Positions 33,541 to 43,228 are shown, numbered from the stretch's first letter. The stretch is DNA of 64,000 nt from Imperialibacter sp040222815 (GCF_040222815.1 NZ_JAVKCH010000040.1:248001-312000); one strand, 5' to 3'. Notes: a model not told the origin generated them from the sequence alone. A program made the numbers and translations.

Positions 33541-33929
33541 TATGGAAAATGGCAAAAACGAGCTTACCTATGGTTTTAGCGAAAATATAGTGAATGCTGG
33601 TTCGGAAGGGCTTGAGATGGCAGTTAAAGGAGGTAAATAGCGGAAACTAGCAGGCTAGCCAATACCATTTGTGGCATCGCTGCTGATTGGCAGCGGGATA
33701 TGTGGTTCCTTATTCGGAAAGCTCGGTCTCCAATTGCCTGATACGACCCCCAATTGCGAGCACAATAAAGAAGTGCTGAGATTGCCGGAGGAATCCGTTT
33801 TTCAACTCATCAGTTGTGGCATTCCTCAATTTAGCTCAGGGGTTTTGGACTCGTCATCTGTAAGCATCAGTATGTTTTGCATCTTTTGCTGTTGCCTTAC
33901 GTACACGAAAGTTTCGAACGACATTATCC
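33541..33929. other. non-coding region with one tiny ORF
   Basis: No recognisable gene is present. A 32-codon frame (33542-33640) opens 1 bp after the hydroxylase stop but shows no family features. A GTG frame at 33671-34006 overlaps the OsmC gene and is rejected. The rest is presumed to hold the OsmC promoter. Confidence 0.5.
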
Positions 33930-34400
33930 ATGGCAAAAACACACCACTACCAATCCACCATTCGCTGGACAGGCAACAAAGGCACCGGCACTTCAGGCTA
34001 CCGTGATTATGAACGGAGCCACACCGTCAGCATCGACGGAAAGCCCGACATCCTCACTTCCTCCGACCCATCATTTCGGGGCGACAAAAGCAGGCACAAT
34101 CCAGAAGAGCTATTTCTGTCTTCTATATCTTCCTGCCACATGCTGTGGTTTTTACATCTCTGTGGTGATGCCGGAATAGTGGTTACAGCGTATGAAGACC
34201 ATGCGGAAGGGACTATGGAGGAAAACCCCGACGGCAGCGGACAGTTCTCCGACGTGCTACTAAAACCTGCGGTAACAATAACAGATGCTACAAGAGCTGA
34301 TGAGGCCCAAAGGCTTCATCACAAAGCCAACCAAATGTGCTTTATTGCGAGGTCGGTCAATTTTAAGGTAAGGCATGAGCCTGGTGTTAGCATCGCCTAA
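33930..34400 (+). CDS. OsmC/Ohr family peroxiredoxin-like protein
   Basis: 156 residues in the OsmC fold. LFLSSISSCHMLWF contains the likely peroxidatic cysteine C69, and NQMCFIARS gives C137 as resolving cysteine. The opening YQSTIRWTGNKGTGT fits the OsmC rather than Ohr branch. These enzymes reduce organic hydroperoxides with dithiol donors. It is convergent with the ferredoxin gene; their stops lie 2 bp apart. Confidence 0.9.
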   Translation: MAKTHHYQSTIRWTGNKGTGTSGYRDYERSHTVSIDGKPDILTSSDPSFRGDKSRHNPEELFLSSISSCHMLWFLHLCGDAGIVVTAYEDHAEGTMEENPDGSGQFSDVLLKPAVTITDATRADEAQRLHHKANQMCFIARSVNFKVRHEPGVSIA

Positions 34401-34402
34401 CC

Positions 34403-34729
34403 CTACTCCATCACCTCCTGTAGCTTCACATACGTCCCAACCAGCTTCTCGTTAATGGGAAGCTGGCAAGCAAGGCGGCTGTTGGGCAGGGCATTGGGCA
34501 GGGTATCCAGCATGTCCAGTTCAACGTCTCTTTGCTCATCCAGTTGGCCGAAGCCTTCTTCCACCGACACGTGGCAACTGGCACACAACGCCATGCCGCC
34601 GCAGGTGCCCAGCACCGGGTACTCCGATGCCTTCAGCACTTCCATGAGGTTGAGGCCCATGTCGCCGGGCACTTCTACTTCCCGCACCTCACCTGCCCTG
34701 TCCTCTACTTTAAATTTGATTAATTCCAT
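34403..34729 (-). CDS. 2Fe-2S ferredoxin, adrenodoxin type
   Basis: 108 residues with the [2Fe-2S] site C43, C49, C52 and C88 (GTCGGMALCASCHVS and SRLACQLP), the spacing of adrenodoxin-like ferredoxins. The first residues MELIKFKVEDRAG match the vertebrate-type branch. The reductase is the gene upstream, 1 bp away, so the two proteins form an electron-transfer pair drawing on NAD(P)H. The final acceptor is not visible in the window. Confidence 0.93.
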   Translation of the reverse strand: MELIKFKVEDRAGEVREVEVPGDMGLNLMEVLKASEYPVLGTCGGMALCASCHVSVEEGFGQLDEQRDVELDMLDTLPNALPNSRLACQLPINEKLVGTYVKLQEVME

Positions 34730-34730
34730 T

Positions 34731-35735
34731 TCACAAAGGAGTTATGCCGTTTACAGTAGTGTATTTGAAGCTCAGTTTTTGATCCGGGTAGATGTATTTG
34801 AAAGCACTCTGCGCCATCAGTGCAGCTTCATGAAAACCACACAAAATAAGCTTCAGCTTACCCGGATACGTATTGATATCGCCAATGGCATAAATGCCCG
34901 GTATGTTGGTGCTGTAGTCTTCCGTATTCACCACAATGGCACTTTTGTCGATACCCAGGTTCCAATCGGCAATGGGGCCCAGCTTGGGGCTGAGACCAAA
35001 CAAAGGAATGAGGTAGTCGGCTTCATAAGTATTAACCGCACTGGCCTGGTTTGTGATATGCACGGCTTTCAGTGTTCCGTCTCCATCGAGGCTATGCAGA
35101 TTGGAATTAAGAAGCAGCCTTATTTTGTTCTCCTGTGCCAGTTCAAACACCTTATCGGCTGAATCGAGCGCTCCTCTGAAAGTTTGGTTGCGATGGACCA
35201 GCGTCACTTCTTTTGCTACCTCAGAAAGAAAAATTGTCCAGTCCAACGCTGAATCTCCACCACCGGCAATCACGATTTTCTTGTCCCTGTACTTCTCGGG
35301 GTCTTTGACCATATAGTCTACCCCCTTGCCTTCGAATTTCTCAAGGTTCTCAATAACCGGCTTGCGGGGCTCAAAGCTTCCAAGTCCGGCAGCTATTACT
35401 ACCGCACCAGCATGAACCTCCGTACCATCAGAGGTGGAGAGAATAAAACTGCCGTCTTCCTGTTTCGTCAGCCCGTCCACCCGCTCTCCCAACGTAAACG
35501 TTGGCTTGAAAGGCTCTATTTGCTTCATCAGGTTGTCCACCAGCTCCTGCGCATTCACCGTTGCAAAACCCGGAATATCATAAATGGGCTTCTTAGGATA
35601 TATTTCAGAAAGCTGTCCTCCCACCTGCGGCAGGGCATCTATCAAATGGCACTTGAGCTTTAACAGCCCAGCCTCGAACACAGCAAAAAGTCCTACCGGA
35701 CCCGCTCCAATGATGCAAATGTCAGTCTTAATCAT
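34731..35735 (-). CDS. ferredoxin--NAD(P) reductase, TrxB-like type
   Basis: 334 residues with an N-terminal FAD-binding CIIGAGPVGLFAVFEAG (7-23), a central NAD(P)-binding IVIAGGGDSALDW (154-166) and a closing FAD contact YAIGDINTYPGKLKLI. The redox CxxC of thioredoxin reductase is absent, which places it with the TrxB-like ferredoxin reductases. It directly precedes the ferredoxin gene and probably reduces it. A MarR regulator lies 81 bp upstream on the same strand. Confidence 0.92.
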   Translation of the reverse strand: MIKTDICIIGAGPVGLFAVFEAGLLKLKCHLIDALPQVGGQLSEIYPKKPIYDIPGFATVNAQELVDNLMKQIEPFKPTFTLGERVDGLTKQEDGSFILSTSDGTEVHAGAVVIAAGLGSFEPRKPVIENLEKFEGKGVDYMVKDPEKYRDKKIVIAGGGDSALDWTIFLSEVAKEVTLVHRNQTFRGALDSADKVFELAQENKIRLLLNSNLHSLDGDGTLKAVHITNQASAVNTYEADYLIPLFGLSPKLGPIADWNLGIDKSAIVVNTEDYSTNIPGIYAIGDINTYPGKLKLILCGFHEAALMAQSAFKYIYPDQKLSFKYTTVNGITPL

Positions 35736-35740
35736 ATTAT

Positions 35741-35765
35741 TTAGTGTGGTAATATTTAGTGCAAC
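35741..35765. promoter_or_regulatory. half-sites resembling the MarR operator
   Basis: Two direct TTAGTG elements (35741 and 35756) lie in the leader of the reductase gene, the second extended to TTAGTGCAAC. The MarR promoter carries TTAGTTAGTGCACCAACT, whose half-site is similar. This suggests, but does not show, that the MarR protein also controls the ferredoxin operon. Confidence 0.4.
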
Positions 35766-35815
35766 AAATATATATAACGAATTATCTACTTTCTGGTTTT
35801 GACAACCTTCCTGCT

Positions 35816-36244
35816 TTAAGTCAAATTCTCGTAAATCTTATTGAGTATCCTGTTGAATTCATCGAAGTCCTTTTCATTCAGCCCCTCCCAGGCCTTCAGC
35901 CGGATTGAGCGAACTTGCTTTCGACTACTAGTCACCTTCTCACGCCCTTCTTGGGTAAGCTTAAGTATCGACACCCTCCTGTCTGCCGGGCTTTCAGCTC
36001 TTTCCACCAACCCCTTAGTGCATAGAATGTCTACAATACGGGTAACGGTAGGCATATCCTTGTACATCAAAGCAGCCAACTCCCTTTGACTGAGTGCCTC
36101 ATTTTCATCTGTCAGCTTCATTACCAACCACTGATCCACCGTCATGTCGAAGCCCATCTCTTTGAACTGCTGCTGGGCATACCATTTTACCTTGCGGGCA
36201 GTGCGGTCGAGCAGTAAAGAATATTGGTTGTAAGGCTCTTTCAA
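35816..36244 (-). CDS. MarR family transcriptional regulator
   Basis: 142 residues with a winged helix seen as LSQRELAALMYKDMPTVTRI and the wing ERAESPADRRVSILKLTQEG. Translation appears to begin at TTG 36244, since the same frame has a stop just upstream and the first internal ATG would delete helix 1. MarR proteins act as dimeric repressors that respond to phenols or oxidants. A 20-bp near-perfect palindrome lies 7 bp upstream of the start codon. The downstream neighbours (reductase and ferredoxin) fit an oxidative or aromatic-stress role. Confidence 0.9.
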   Translation of the reverse strand: MKEPYNQYSLLLDRTARKVKWYAQQQFKEMGFDMTVDQWLVMKLTDENEALSQRELAALMYKDMPTVTRIVDILCTKGLVERAESPADRRVSILKLTQEGREKVTSSRKQVRSIRLKAWEGLNEKDFDEFNRILNKIYENLT

Positions 36245-36250
36245 GTCAAA

Positions 36251-36270
36251 TTAGTTAGTGCACCAACTAA
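36251..36270. promoter_or_regulatory. MarR-type operator
   Basis: TTAGTTAGTGCACCAACTAA is a 20-bp palindrome with one mismatched pair, lying 7 bp upstream of the MarR start. MarR regulators normally bind such dyads at their own promoters, and this position would block transcription or early elongation. Confidence 0.75.
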
Positions 36271-36427
36271 AGTAAGGTAATCACAACGATCCTGCAATCT
36301 TTCCCTGATAAATATTAAAAGGCGGGTTACTCCGGTTTGTAAGGCGGAAGACATATAGGCGTGGTTAGGGCTCTGAAAAAAACTTTGCAGGCCTGCCATT
36401 CTGTTACATCGAAATATTTGCATCGCC

Positions 36428-37309
36428 ATGATTTACACATTTAACGGGTCAGAGCTCAACGCTTACTTTGGGCTCAGCACCGACTATGCCAGAGAAAGAG
36501 ATCAGCTAACGAAGGAGCAGGGACTCATCCACATACTTTGGAACCGAAGCAACCGGGCCTCCACGGTTTTTGTAGACAATACACCCATTGTATTGCAACC
36601 CAACCAACTAACAACAAGCACGTACTTGCAAAAAGTGGCTTTTGAGAAGGGCTCCTCTCCCATCGCTGCTTTTTCATTCAATCGGGAGTTTTACTGTATT
36701 AACACCCACGACCATGAAGTTTCGTGCAACGGCATCATCTTCTTTGGCACACAGAGCATTCCCATCATAACATTGAGGGACGATGAGATCGATAAATTTG
36801 AGATGCTTTATCGTGTATTTGTTGACGAGTTTTCTACCCGGGACAATATCCAGGGCGAAATGCTGCAAATGCTGCTTAAGCGGCTGATCATCAAAATCAC
36901 AAGGCTGGCCAGGACGCAGCTTATCACCAAAGAGCTGGATAATAACCAGATTGAGATTGTCAGAAAGTTCAATGTGCTGGTGGAAACGCATTTTAAAACA
37001 AAAAAACAGGTAGCCGACTATGCTGATTTGCTTTTCAAATCACCAAAAACCCTTTCTAACCTATTTGCCAAATTCAACCAGAAGTCGCCCCTGAGCATTA
37101 TCCACGAACGCATTGTGCTTGAAGCAAAAAGGCAGCTGCTTTACACCGACAAAACCACCAAGGAAATTGCCCACGAACTAGGCTTCGACGAGGTGTCCTC
37201 ATTTCACAAACTTTTCAAAAAAATCACCTCAATGGCACCGCAGCGATTCAAACATGAGGCCAAAAACATCACTATTGGGAAAAATGAACAATTAGTAGGG
37301 AAAAGCTGA
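36428..37309 (+). CDS. AraC family transcriptional regulator
   Basis: 293 residues. The C-terminal 100 residues hold a double HTH with KKQVADYADLLFKSPKTLSN and KEIAHELGFDEVSSFHKLFK, typical of AraC/XylS. The N-terminal 160 residues are a beta-rich, cupin-like sensing domain (VFVDNTPIVLQPNQLTT and QFSFNREFYCINTHD-like segments). It lies upstream of an AhpD-like gene and a cupredoxin gene with 78 bp between, and may activate them. Confidence 0.9.
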   Translation: MIYTFNGSELNAYFGLSTDYARERDQLTKEQGLIHILWNRSNRASTVFVDNTPIVLQPNQLTTSTYLQKVAFEKGSSPIAAFSFNREFYCINTHDHEVSCNGIIFFGTQSIPIITLRDDEIDKFEMLYRVFVDEFSTRDNIQGEMLQMLLKRLIIKITRLARTQLITKELDNNQIEIVRKFNVLVETHFKTKKQVADYADLLFKSPKTLSNLFAKFNQKSPLSIIHERIVLEAKRQLLYTDKTTKEIAHELGFDEVSSFHKLFKKITSMAPQRFKHEAKNITIGKNEQLVGKS

Positions 37310-37387
37310 CTCTCACTCTGGCAAGCGGGCAGCGTAAAATTGTACTGTAAACGGTATTCAAATTTTTAATCACAAAACAGTACAACA

Positions 37388-37936
37388 ATGTCAACATTTA
37401 AAGTACCCACGAAAGACGAAGTGAGCGAAGGCAACAAAGCTATTTTTGAGAAATTGGAAGCAGGCCTTGGCTTCGTACCCAACCTTTACGCTTCATTTGC
37501 TCACAATGAAACTGCACTAGGCGACTACATGGCCCTGCAGAACCGGAAAAGCACCTTGAAAGCCAAAGAGCGGGAAGTAATCAATCTGGTGGTGAGTCAG
37601 GTGAACGAATGTCAGTATTGTTTGTCGGCCCACACCGTGCTCGGAAGAATGAATGGCTTCACTGACGAGCAAATCCTTGAGATCAGAACTGGCCAGGCCT
37701 CGTTCGACAGCAAGCTGGATGCCCTGGCCAAGTTTGTGAAAGACGCCACCATCAACCGTAGCAAGCCCGGTAGAGAGTCAGTCGAAGCCCTGTTTTCAGC
37801 CGGATATTCTTCGGCTAACCTGGTGGATATCATTATTGTAATTGGCGACAAAGTCATTTCCAATTTCATCCATGGGGCAACTCAGGTGCCTGTCGATTTT
37901 CCTCTGGCACCAGAATTGGCCGAGGTAGCTCTTTAA
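37388..37936 (+). CDS. carboxymuconolactone decarboxylase family protein (AhpD-like)
   Basis: 182 residues. The AhpD-type redox motif is CQYCLSAH with C75, C78 and H82, and the surrounding helices follow the carboxymuconolactone decarboxylase fold (peroxidase-related alkylhydroperoxidase branch). It probably reduces peroxides or recycles a peroxiredoxin. Position downstream of the AraC regulator and upstream of a cupredoxin, with 27 bp to the latter, points to one redox operon. Confidence 0.92.
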   Translation: MSTFKVPTKDEVSEGNKAIFEKLEAGLGFVPNLYASFAHNETALGDYMALQNRKSTLKAKEREVINLVVSQVNECQYCLSAHTVLGRMNGFTDEQILEIRTGQASFDSKLDALAKFVKDATINRSKPGRESVEALFSAGYSSANLVDIIIVIGDKVISNFIHGATQVPVDFPLAPELAEVAL

Positions 37937-37963
37937 TCCATCGCTCCGTAAACTAAAACAACA

Positions 37964-38332
37964 ATGAAGAAGCCAGCGGCATTTTTATTAACTATCCTGG
38001 CCATGCTTACAGGGTTTGTAACCTTCGCTCAGGAGGCAAAAACCATTAAGCTTGACCAAACACCCGGCGAGTTCAAAACAACTGAACTCACTCTAAAACC
38101 GGGTAAGTATGTGTTTGACGTAACCAACAAAGGTGTGGATCACGCTGTTGGTTTTGTGATCACACCTAAAGGAGAAACAGATCAGGAGAATCACATCCAA
38201 AGTTCGTATCTGTCGAAAATAATTGAGAATGGCGAATCAGCTCAATCCGGCGAGGTGACGTTGGAAAAGGGAGAGTATGTCTACTTCTGCCCTCTTAACC
38301 CAACGCCTCATTACCGGTTGGTGGTTAAATGA
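37964..38332 (+). CDS. exported cupredoxin-like protein
   Basis: 122 residues with a signal peptide ending near TFAQ. The fold is a plastocyanin-like barrel with GKYVFDVTNKGVDHAVGF and YVYFCPLNPTPHYRLVV. H in VDHA, C in FCPL and H in TPHY are candidate type 1 copper ligands, but the usual axial Met is not obvious. It may carry electrons or copper in the periplasm. A strong terminator ends the unit. Confidence 0.8.
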   Translation: MKKPAAFLLTILAMLTGFVTFAQEAKTIKLDQTPGEFKTTELTLKPGKYVFDVTNKGVDHAVGFVITPKGETDQENHIQSSYLSKIIENGESAQSGEVTLEKGEYVYFCPLNPTPHYRLVVK

Positions 38333-38356
38333 TGGAGATTCTAAGAAGGTGTGTTG

Positions 38357-38389
38357 AAAGGTCTTCCTGCTGGGAAGACCTTTTTTTTT
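38357..38389 (+). terminator. Rho-independent terminator
   Basis: A stem AAAGGTCTTCC/GGAAGACCTTT with a 5-base loop runs directly into nine T. It ends the AraC/AhpD/cupredoxin run. Confidence 0.92.
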
Positions 38390-38532
38390 GCAAACATCCA
38401 GCGTAGCCACTAACAAAAAAGAATAGGGAAGCCAGTATTCAAGTTGTTTGCAAACATGAACATGGCAATCACCTTTGTTCACTCAACTACTTCCTGTATA
38501 TTTTCAACTGACTAACCCTACACACATCACCA

Positions 38533-41500
38533 ATGAAGCGGTGGCTCTTCTTTTTTCTGATTTTTGCAGGCTCCCCATTTCTCCTTTCAGCGGAAAAAAA
38601 TCCCTTCAATGGCTTCATTGAAAACAAGGGGCAATGGGACAACAGCGTAAAGTTCAGAAAAAAGGTTCCGCACGGATTTCTGCTACTTCAGGACGCTGGC
38701 TGGGTGTATTATTTAAGCAACACTTTTGACAGCGCACATGGCCATTTGGACGGTCAAAACAGCGGAGCACTTCAGGAGTCGGCCGCAACTGGCGTGTCGC
38801 AGGCCATTTCTACCACCTTTGTGGGTGCCAACAAAAACCCTGCAACCTCCGGCATGGAGGCGCAGAGCTATTACCATAATTTCTTTTTGGGGGCTGAGAC
38901 TCATTGGGCCACCAGCGTGCCGGAATTCAACGAAGTGCAATACTGTGATCTCTACGAGGGCATTGACCTGAAAATGGTTTCTTACGGCGGGGCATTCAAA
39001 TATGACCTGATTGTATCGGCGGGAGGCAACCCCGGTCAGATTGCGATGGAGTGGAAAGGCTGCGGAGAGGTGTACCTGCTGAATGACAACCTGATTGTGG
39101 AAACCGAGTTTGGGCAAATGATAGAGCTGAAGCCGTTTGCCTATCAGCTGATAAATGAAGATACTGTGGAGGTGCCTGCTCGTTTCAACGTAGATGGCCA
39201 GCAGGTCTCTTTTGAATTCCCTGACGGCTACGACGAGGACAAAACGCTGATCATTGACCCGTTGCTCATTTTTAGCACCTACTCAGGCTCATCAACCGAC
39301 AACTGGGGAAACACCGCCACATTCGACAAGGATGGAAACACTTATGCAGGAGGCATTATTTTTGGCGCAAGCACGGGGGCATTCGTCCCGTCAGTTGGGG
39401 CGTTTCAGGAAGATGTCAAAGGTGCGTTTGATGTAGTATTGATGAAATTCGATTCCACGGGATCGGAATTACTTTTTGCAACATATCTGGGGGGCGAATA
39501 TGCAGAAACGCCCATTAGCCTGATAGTTAATAGCAAAAATGAGCTGGTAATGATGGGCACGACTTCCTCGCCTGACTTCCCAACGACCTCAAATGCCTAT
39601 CAAAAACTATTTGGGGGAGGAAAGCTGATTGAACCGTTGGGGTATGAAGAATTACTTTATTCAAAAGGTGTAGACATTTTTGTGAGTATTCTGAATGATG
39701 ATGGAACACAACTGATTGCCTCCTCATTTCTGGGGGGAAGTGAAAACGATGGAATAATTGCAGTCAGAGGTGCCTTGACACTCAACTACGGCGCCCAGTT
39801 CAGAGGAGAGGTAAATCTCGACGAGAACGACAATATTTATATAGCATCAAATTCTTCTTCACCCGACTTTCCGATGACCAATCAAATAATGTCTCACAGT
39901 GGGTATGAGGACGGGCTATTGATTAAAATGGATGCGCAACTGTCGGCAATGAAGTGGGGCACCTTCATTGGCGGGGACACCACCGACGTGCTGTTCAGTG
40001 TAAAGCCAGATGGAAAGGGGGGTGTCTTTGTAGCTGGAGGTACAATGAGTCAGGCACTTCCCTTTGAGGTAAATGGATGGAAAAGAGCAAACTCGGGCGG
40101 CGCTGAGGGCATTCTTCTTCACTTTAACGAAAGCATCAGCAGTTTTGACGCTGCCACTTTTCTTGGAACTGACAAATCGGATCAGGCTTATTTTGTGGAA
40201 CTTGACGGCAATGGCGACGTTTACGTGCTGGGACAAACGAAGGGCAACTATTATATCAAAGGTGACCGGTACATCAACCCGGGAAGCGGCCAATTTTTGC
40301 AGAAGTTTAATCCTGACCTGCGCACCACCCAGTGGTCGACCGTTTTTGGTTCCGGCACCCTGCCTAGTAATATTTCCCCCACCGCATTTTTGGTTAGTGA
40401 TTGTAACAATATCTATATCAGCGGCTGGGGTGGTAGCTCCATCAATCAAAGCAGTAGCTACAATCAGGGAAATACTTTCGGCATGCCACTCACACCAGAT
40501 GCATTTCAATCTACCACAGACGGGGGCGATTTTTACCTGATTGTTTTCGAGCCGGATGCAGCCGATGTTTTGTATGCCACCTACTTTGGTGGAAACCCCG
40601 GCAGAGATCACGTAGACGGAGGTACCAGCCGCTTCGATAAACGTGGAGTGGTTCATCATGCGGTTTGTGCCAGTTGCAAATTGCCAAATAGCGCCGCACA
40701 TGGCATCTTCCCAACTACAGAAGGCGCCTGGTCGGAAACCAACAACAGCGACAACTGCAACCTTGGCGTTTTCAAATTTGACCTCTCCACTCTTTCGGCA
40801 AGCTTTGTTACCAACACACCCGACCTGCAAAACCCGGACATCAAAGAAGGGTGTGCTCCTTTTGAGTTTCTGTTCACTAACGAAAGTGTGGGAGGCGAAA
40901 CTTATTTCTGGGATTTGGGAGACGGTGCCACATCAACCAATAGCGACACCGTGCGGCACACCTATCAGTCCGCAGGTGAGTACACGATCACCCTTACTGT
41001 TACCAACCCAAATACCTGCAAAAACCTTGATGTGACAACCAGGCAGCTGGTGCTCACGCAGGGAACGTACACATTGAGTCCCTCAGCAACTATTTGCTAT
41101 GGCGAATCGATTCAACTGGAAGCCACCGGAGGTACTTCCTATTATTGGACGCCAGGCACGAGGGGGTTGAGCTCCACCGACATTGGCAGCCCGACGGCCA
41201 GTCCCAATGCCACTACCACCTATTTTGTGGAGATTTACAACGACCAAAACAAATGCACTTTCATTGACTCTCTTACCGTCAATGTGCTTGAAGAAATCAC
41301 TATCAGTTCAGAAATAGAGGCCATCTACAATTGCTCCGGCGTATCGGAATACAACTTTACAGGAAACGTACAGGGCACAGACTTAGCCTACTGGGATTTT
41401 GGCGACGGGACACAATCTTCAGTGTTGGTTGGCACCCATCAGTATGCAACGGAAGGAACCTTCGCCACACGACTTATTGCTCCCAACGAGCTTTGCGTGG

Positions 41501-41769
41501 AGGAAGTGGCTGACGTTGTCAAAGTAGGTGAGCTCATGGTTCCCAACGCCTTCTCTCCCAATGGAGATGGTGTGAACGACAGGTTTGAAATTCAGTACAT
41601 ACAACCGATGCCGGTTACCATAGTAGACCGGACGGGTAAGGTGGTTTACCAAAACAATGAATACACCAACCAGTGGGATGGCGATAACCTGCCAACGGGC
41701 ATCTACTACTATGATGTGGTGCTACCCGATTTCACCACCTGCAACGGATGGGTACATTTGCTGAGGTAA
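38533..41769 (+). CDS. large secreted PKD-domain protein with gliding-type (type B) T9SS C-terminus
   Basis: 1078 residues with signal peptide MKRWLFFFLIFAGSPFLLSA. The N-terminal part (FIENKGQWDNSVKFRKK) is the conserved module common at the start of these proteins. The middle holds SBBP-type beta-propeller blades with repeated DFPTT and GGxxxD patterns. PKD domains follow (FWDLGDGATSTNSDT, YWDFGDGTQSSV). The end (VPNAFSPNGDGVNDRF...GIYYYDVVL) is the gliding-motility-associated type B sorting domain. Export by T9SS to the cell surface is predicted. No partner gene is next to it. Confidence 0.92.
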   Translation: MKRWLFFFLIFAGSPFLLSAEKNPFNGFIENKGQWDNSVKFRKKVPHGFLLLQDAGWVYYLSNTFDSAHGHLDGQNSGALQESAATGVSQAISTTFVGANKNPATSGMEAQSYYHNFFLGAETHWATSVPEFNEVQYCDLYEGIDLKMVSYGGAFKYDLIVSAGGNPGQIAMEWKGCGEVYLLNDNLIVETEFGQMIELKPFAYQLINEDTVEVPARFNVDGQQVSFEFPDGYDEDKTLIIDPLLIFSTYSGSSTDNWGNTATFDKDGNTYAGGIIFGASTGAFVPSVGAFQEDVKGAFDVVLMKFDSTGSELLFATYLGGEYAETPISLIVNSKNELVMMGTTSSPDFPTTSNAYQKLFGGGKLIEPLGYEELLYSKGVDIFVSILNDDGTQLIASSFLGGSENDGIIAVRGALTLNYGAQFRGEVNLDENDNIYIASNSSSPDFPMTNQIMSHSGYEDGLLIKMDAQLSAMKWGTFIGGDTTDVLFSVKPDGKGGVFVAGGTMSQALPFEVNGWKRANSGGAEGILLHFNESISSFDAATFLGTDKSDQAYFVELDGNGDVYVLGQTKGNYYIKGDRYINPGSGQFLQKFNPDLRTTQWSTVFGSGTLPSNISPTAFLVSDCNNIYISGWGGSSINQSSSYNQGNTFGMPLTPDAFQSTTDGGDFYLIVFEPDAADVLYATYFGGNPGRDHVDGGTSRFDKRGVVHHAVCASCKLPNSAAHGIFPTTEGAWSETNNSDNCNLGVFKFDLSTLSASFVTNTPDLQNPDIKEGCAPFEFLFTNESVGGETYFWDLGDGATSTNSDTVRHTYQSAGEYTITLTVTNPNTCKNLDVTTRQLVLTQGTYTLSPSATICYGESIQLEATGGTSYYWTPGTRGLSSTDIGSPTASPNATTTYFVEIYNDQNKCTFIDSLTVNVLEEITISSEIEAIYNCSGVSEYNFTGNVQGTDLAYWDFGDGTQSSVLVGTHQYATEGTFATRLIAPNELCVEEVADVVKVGELMVPNAFSPNGDGVNDRFEIQYIQPMPVTIVDRTGKVVYQNNEYTNQWDGDNLPTGIYYYDVVLPDFTTCNGWVHLLR

Positions 41770-41774
41770 GGGTT

Positions 41775-43076
41775 TTAGAACCTTTCCTCGTAAACAGTTT
41801 CACTCGAATTGGCCAACTTCACATTGGCCACCTGCCCGGCTCCCTCAAAAGCAAATCGTATACCTATAATATCTCCTATTGAGCCAGACTGATTCTCGGT
41901 AAGCAAGGATGTTCCGTTGAGCAAAACTTCAAATTTATCTCCCGTTCTTGATACGTTTAATGTTTGCCATTGCGAAAAATCGCAACCAAATGCACTCAAG
42001 TCTTCTGTCTTCCCGTCGATCCACCTGTTCCCGGTTAGCAGCCCCAGATTGGACACACAGCCCTTGTCGGACAAAGGAATAATCACAGCGCTTTCGGTGG
42101 CCAGCAAATAAACGATCACATTGCGGCAAACAGACTCTTCGACAGTGGAAGTATTTCTCAAACTTGCTTCAAAGACGAAGTCTGTCCCGTTAACCCCTTC
42201 AAATTCTCTTACGTTGTGAAACGTAGCCCATGTCTCATTAAAAACGGCAGCACCTGATTTTTCCCTGAAAACCTTTGATGAAATACCCATCCATCCTTTC
42301 CCTTTTATTTCGTCAGGGTGCAGATACACCGGTACCGGCGACTTATCGACCATGGCCTTCCAGCCAAGTGATTTGATGAATACATTGTCCATCGCTTTCA
42401 CTTCACCGTCGACAATAAGCCGGGCACCAAAATAGCCCGGGTAGTAGTAGATAGAGGTGTGGTAATTGCCTTTTTCATCTACTTTCTCTCTCCGTTCCGG
42501 ATCCCAGTTCTGCTGGATGTAAACATCCTCCGACTCGTACTGAGCGACGTCATAGTGGAAAATGACGGAGTTGGGCAGGTCGTCGGAAGTTTTCTTGCTT
42601 TCGAACAAGGGCTTGGGAAGCTCCTTCTTCTCCGGTGTTTCAGGCTTCTTTTCTTCCTTGCCCATCATCAAAAATGAGGCGATAACCAATGCAATCACAC
42701 CTACCGGCGCAATCAGCAGCAAGCCATTTTTCTTTTTGTTTTTTTTCGGGCCAATAATTCTATCGGAGTTAATGGAAGCCTGATTGACAGTAGCACCCGT
42801 TGGTGTCACCGGAATACCTCCTTTTTGGCGAAACTGCCTCCAATTGTCATATCCAACAAACTGAGCCAAAGCATTTAGCGTGGCCACGTTAGGCGAACTT
42901 TCATATTTAACCTTGCCCCAAATACGCTTTAGCGTAGTCACGCTCAGTCTCACCTGTGTTTTCTCGAATATTTTTTCGCTGAGAATTTCAAAGTCTTCAC
43001 TAGTCCACAAACTGGCATTTCCCCAGCCAAGCTGTGACTCAATTAATTTTCTGCAGTGAGCTATCAAATATTCCAT
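41775..43076 (-). CDS. membrane-tethered regulator-like protein with an extracytoplasmic LamG-like part
   Basis: 433 residues. The N-terminal 85 residues form a helical, DNA-binding-like region (LSVTTLKRIWGKVKYESSP, ALAQFVGYDNWRQF) found in Bacteroidota regulators. A single membrane segment lies at about 118-138. The C-terminal part has a PKD-like strand set (PNSVIFHYDV) and then a concanavalin/LamG-like region with WATFHNVREFEGVNGTDF and WQTLNVSRTGDKFEVLLNG. The layout suggests a one-piece signal receiver with an outside sugar-binding-like sensor. It is transcribed divergently from a secreted LamG-like protein. Confidence 0.78.
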   Translation of the reverse strand: MEYLIAHCRKLIESQLGWGNASLWTSEDFEILSEKIFEKTQVRLSVTTLKRIWGKVKYESSPNVATLNALAQFVGYDNWRQFRQKGGIPVTPTGATVNQASINSDRIIGPKKNKKKNGLLLIAPVGVIALVIASFLMMGKEEKKPETPEKKELPKPLFESKKTSDDLPNSVIFHYDVAQYESEDVYIQQNWDPERREKVDEKGNYHTSIYYYPGYFGARLIVDGEVKAMDNVFIKSLGWKAMVDKSPVPVYLHPDEIKGKGWMGISSKVFREKSGAAVFNETWATFHNVREFEGVNGTDFVFEASLRNTSTVEESVCRNVIVYLLATESAVIIPLSDKGCVSNLGLLTGNRWIDGKTEDLSAFGCDFSQWQTLNVSRTGDKFEVLLNGTSLLTENQSGSIGDIIGIRFAFEGAGQVANVKLANSSETVYEERF

Positions 43077-43228
43077 TCTCGTTGAAGATACAATTTTATA
43101 CGAAAAAGTCGGCTAAGGGTACGGAGTGCTTGTGTGAATGATCTTGAACAAACTTGAACTGCGGTTGGACTTGACCTCATCCGACTGTTAACGACCTTGT
43201 TGGCATTGTCAAACAAAACTCAAAACAA

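Noticed and set aside
33542..33640. 32-codon ORF right after the beta-hydroxylase gene
   Set aside because: It is too short and featureless to claim as a gene; reported only as part of the gap.
33671..34006. GTG-initiated 111-codon frame
   Set aside because: It has low-complexity hydrophobic sequence, no family features and overlaps the OsmC gene.
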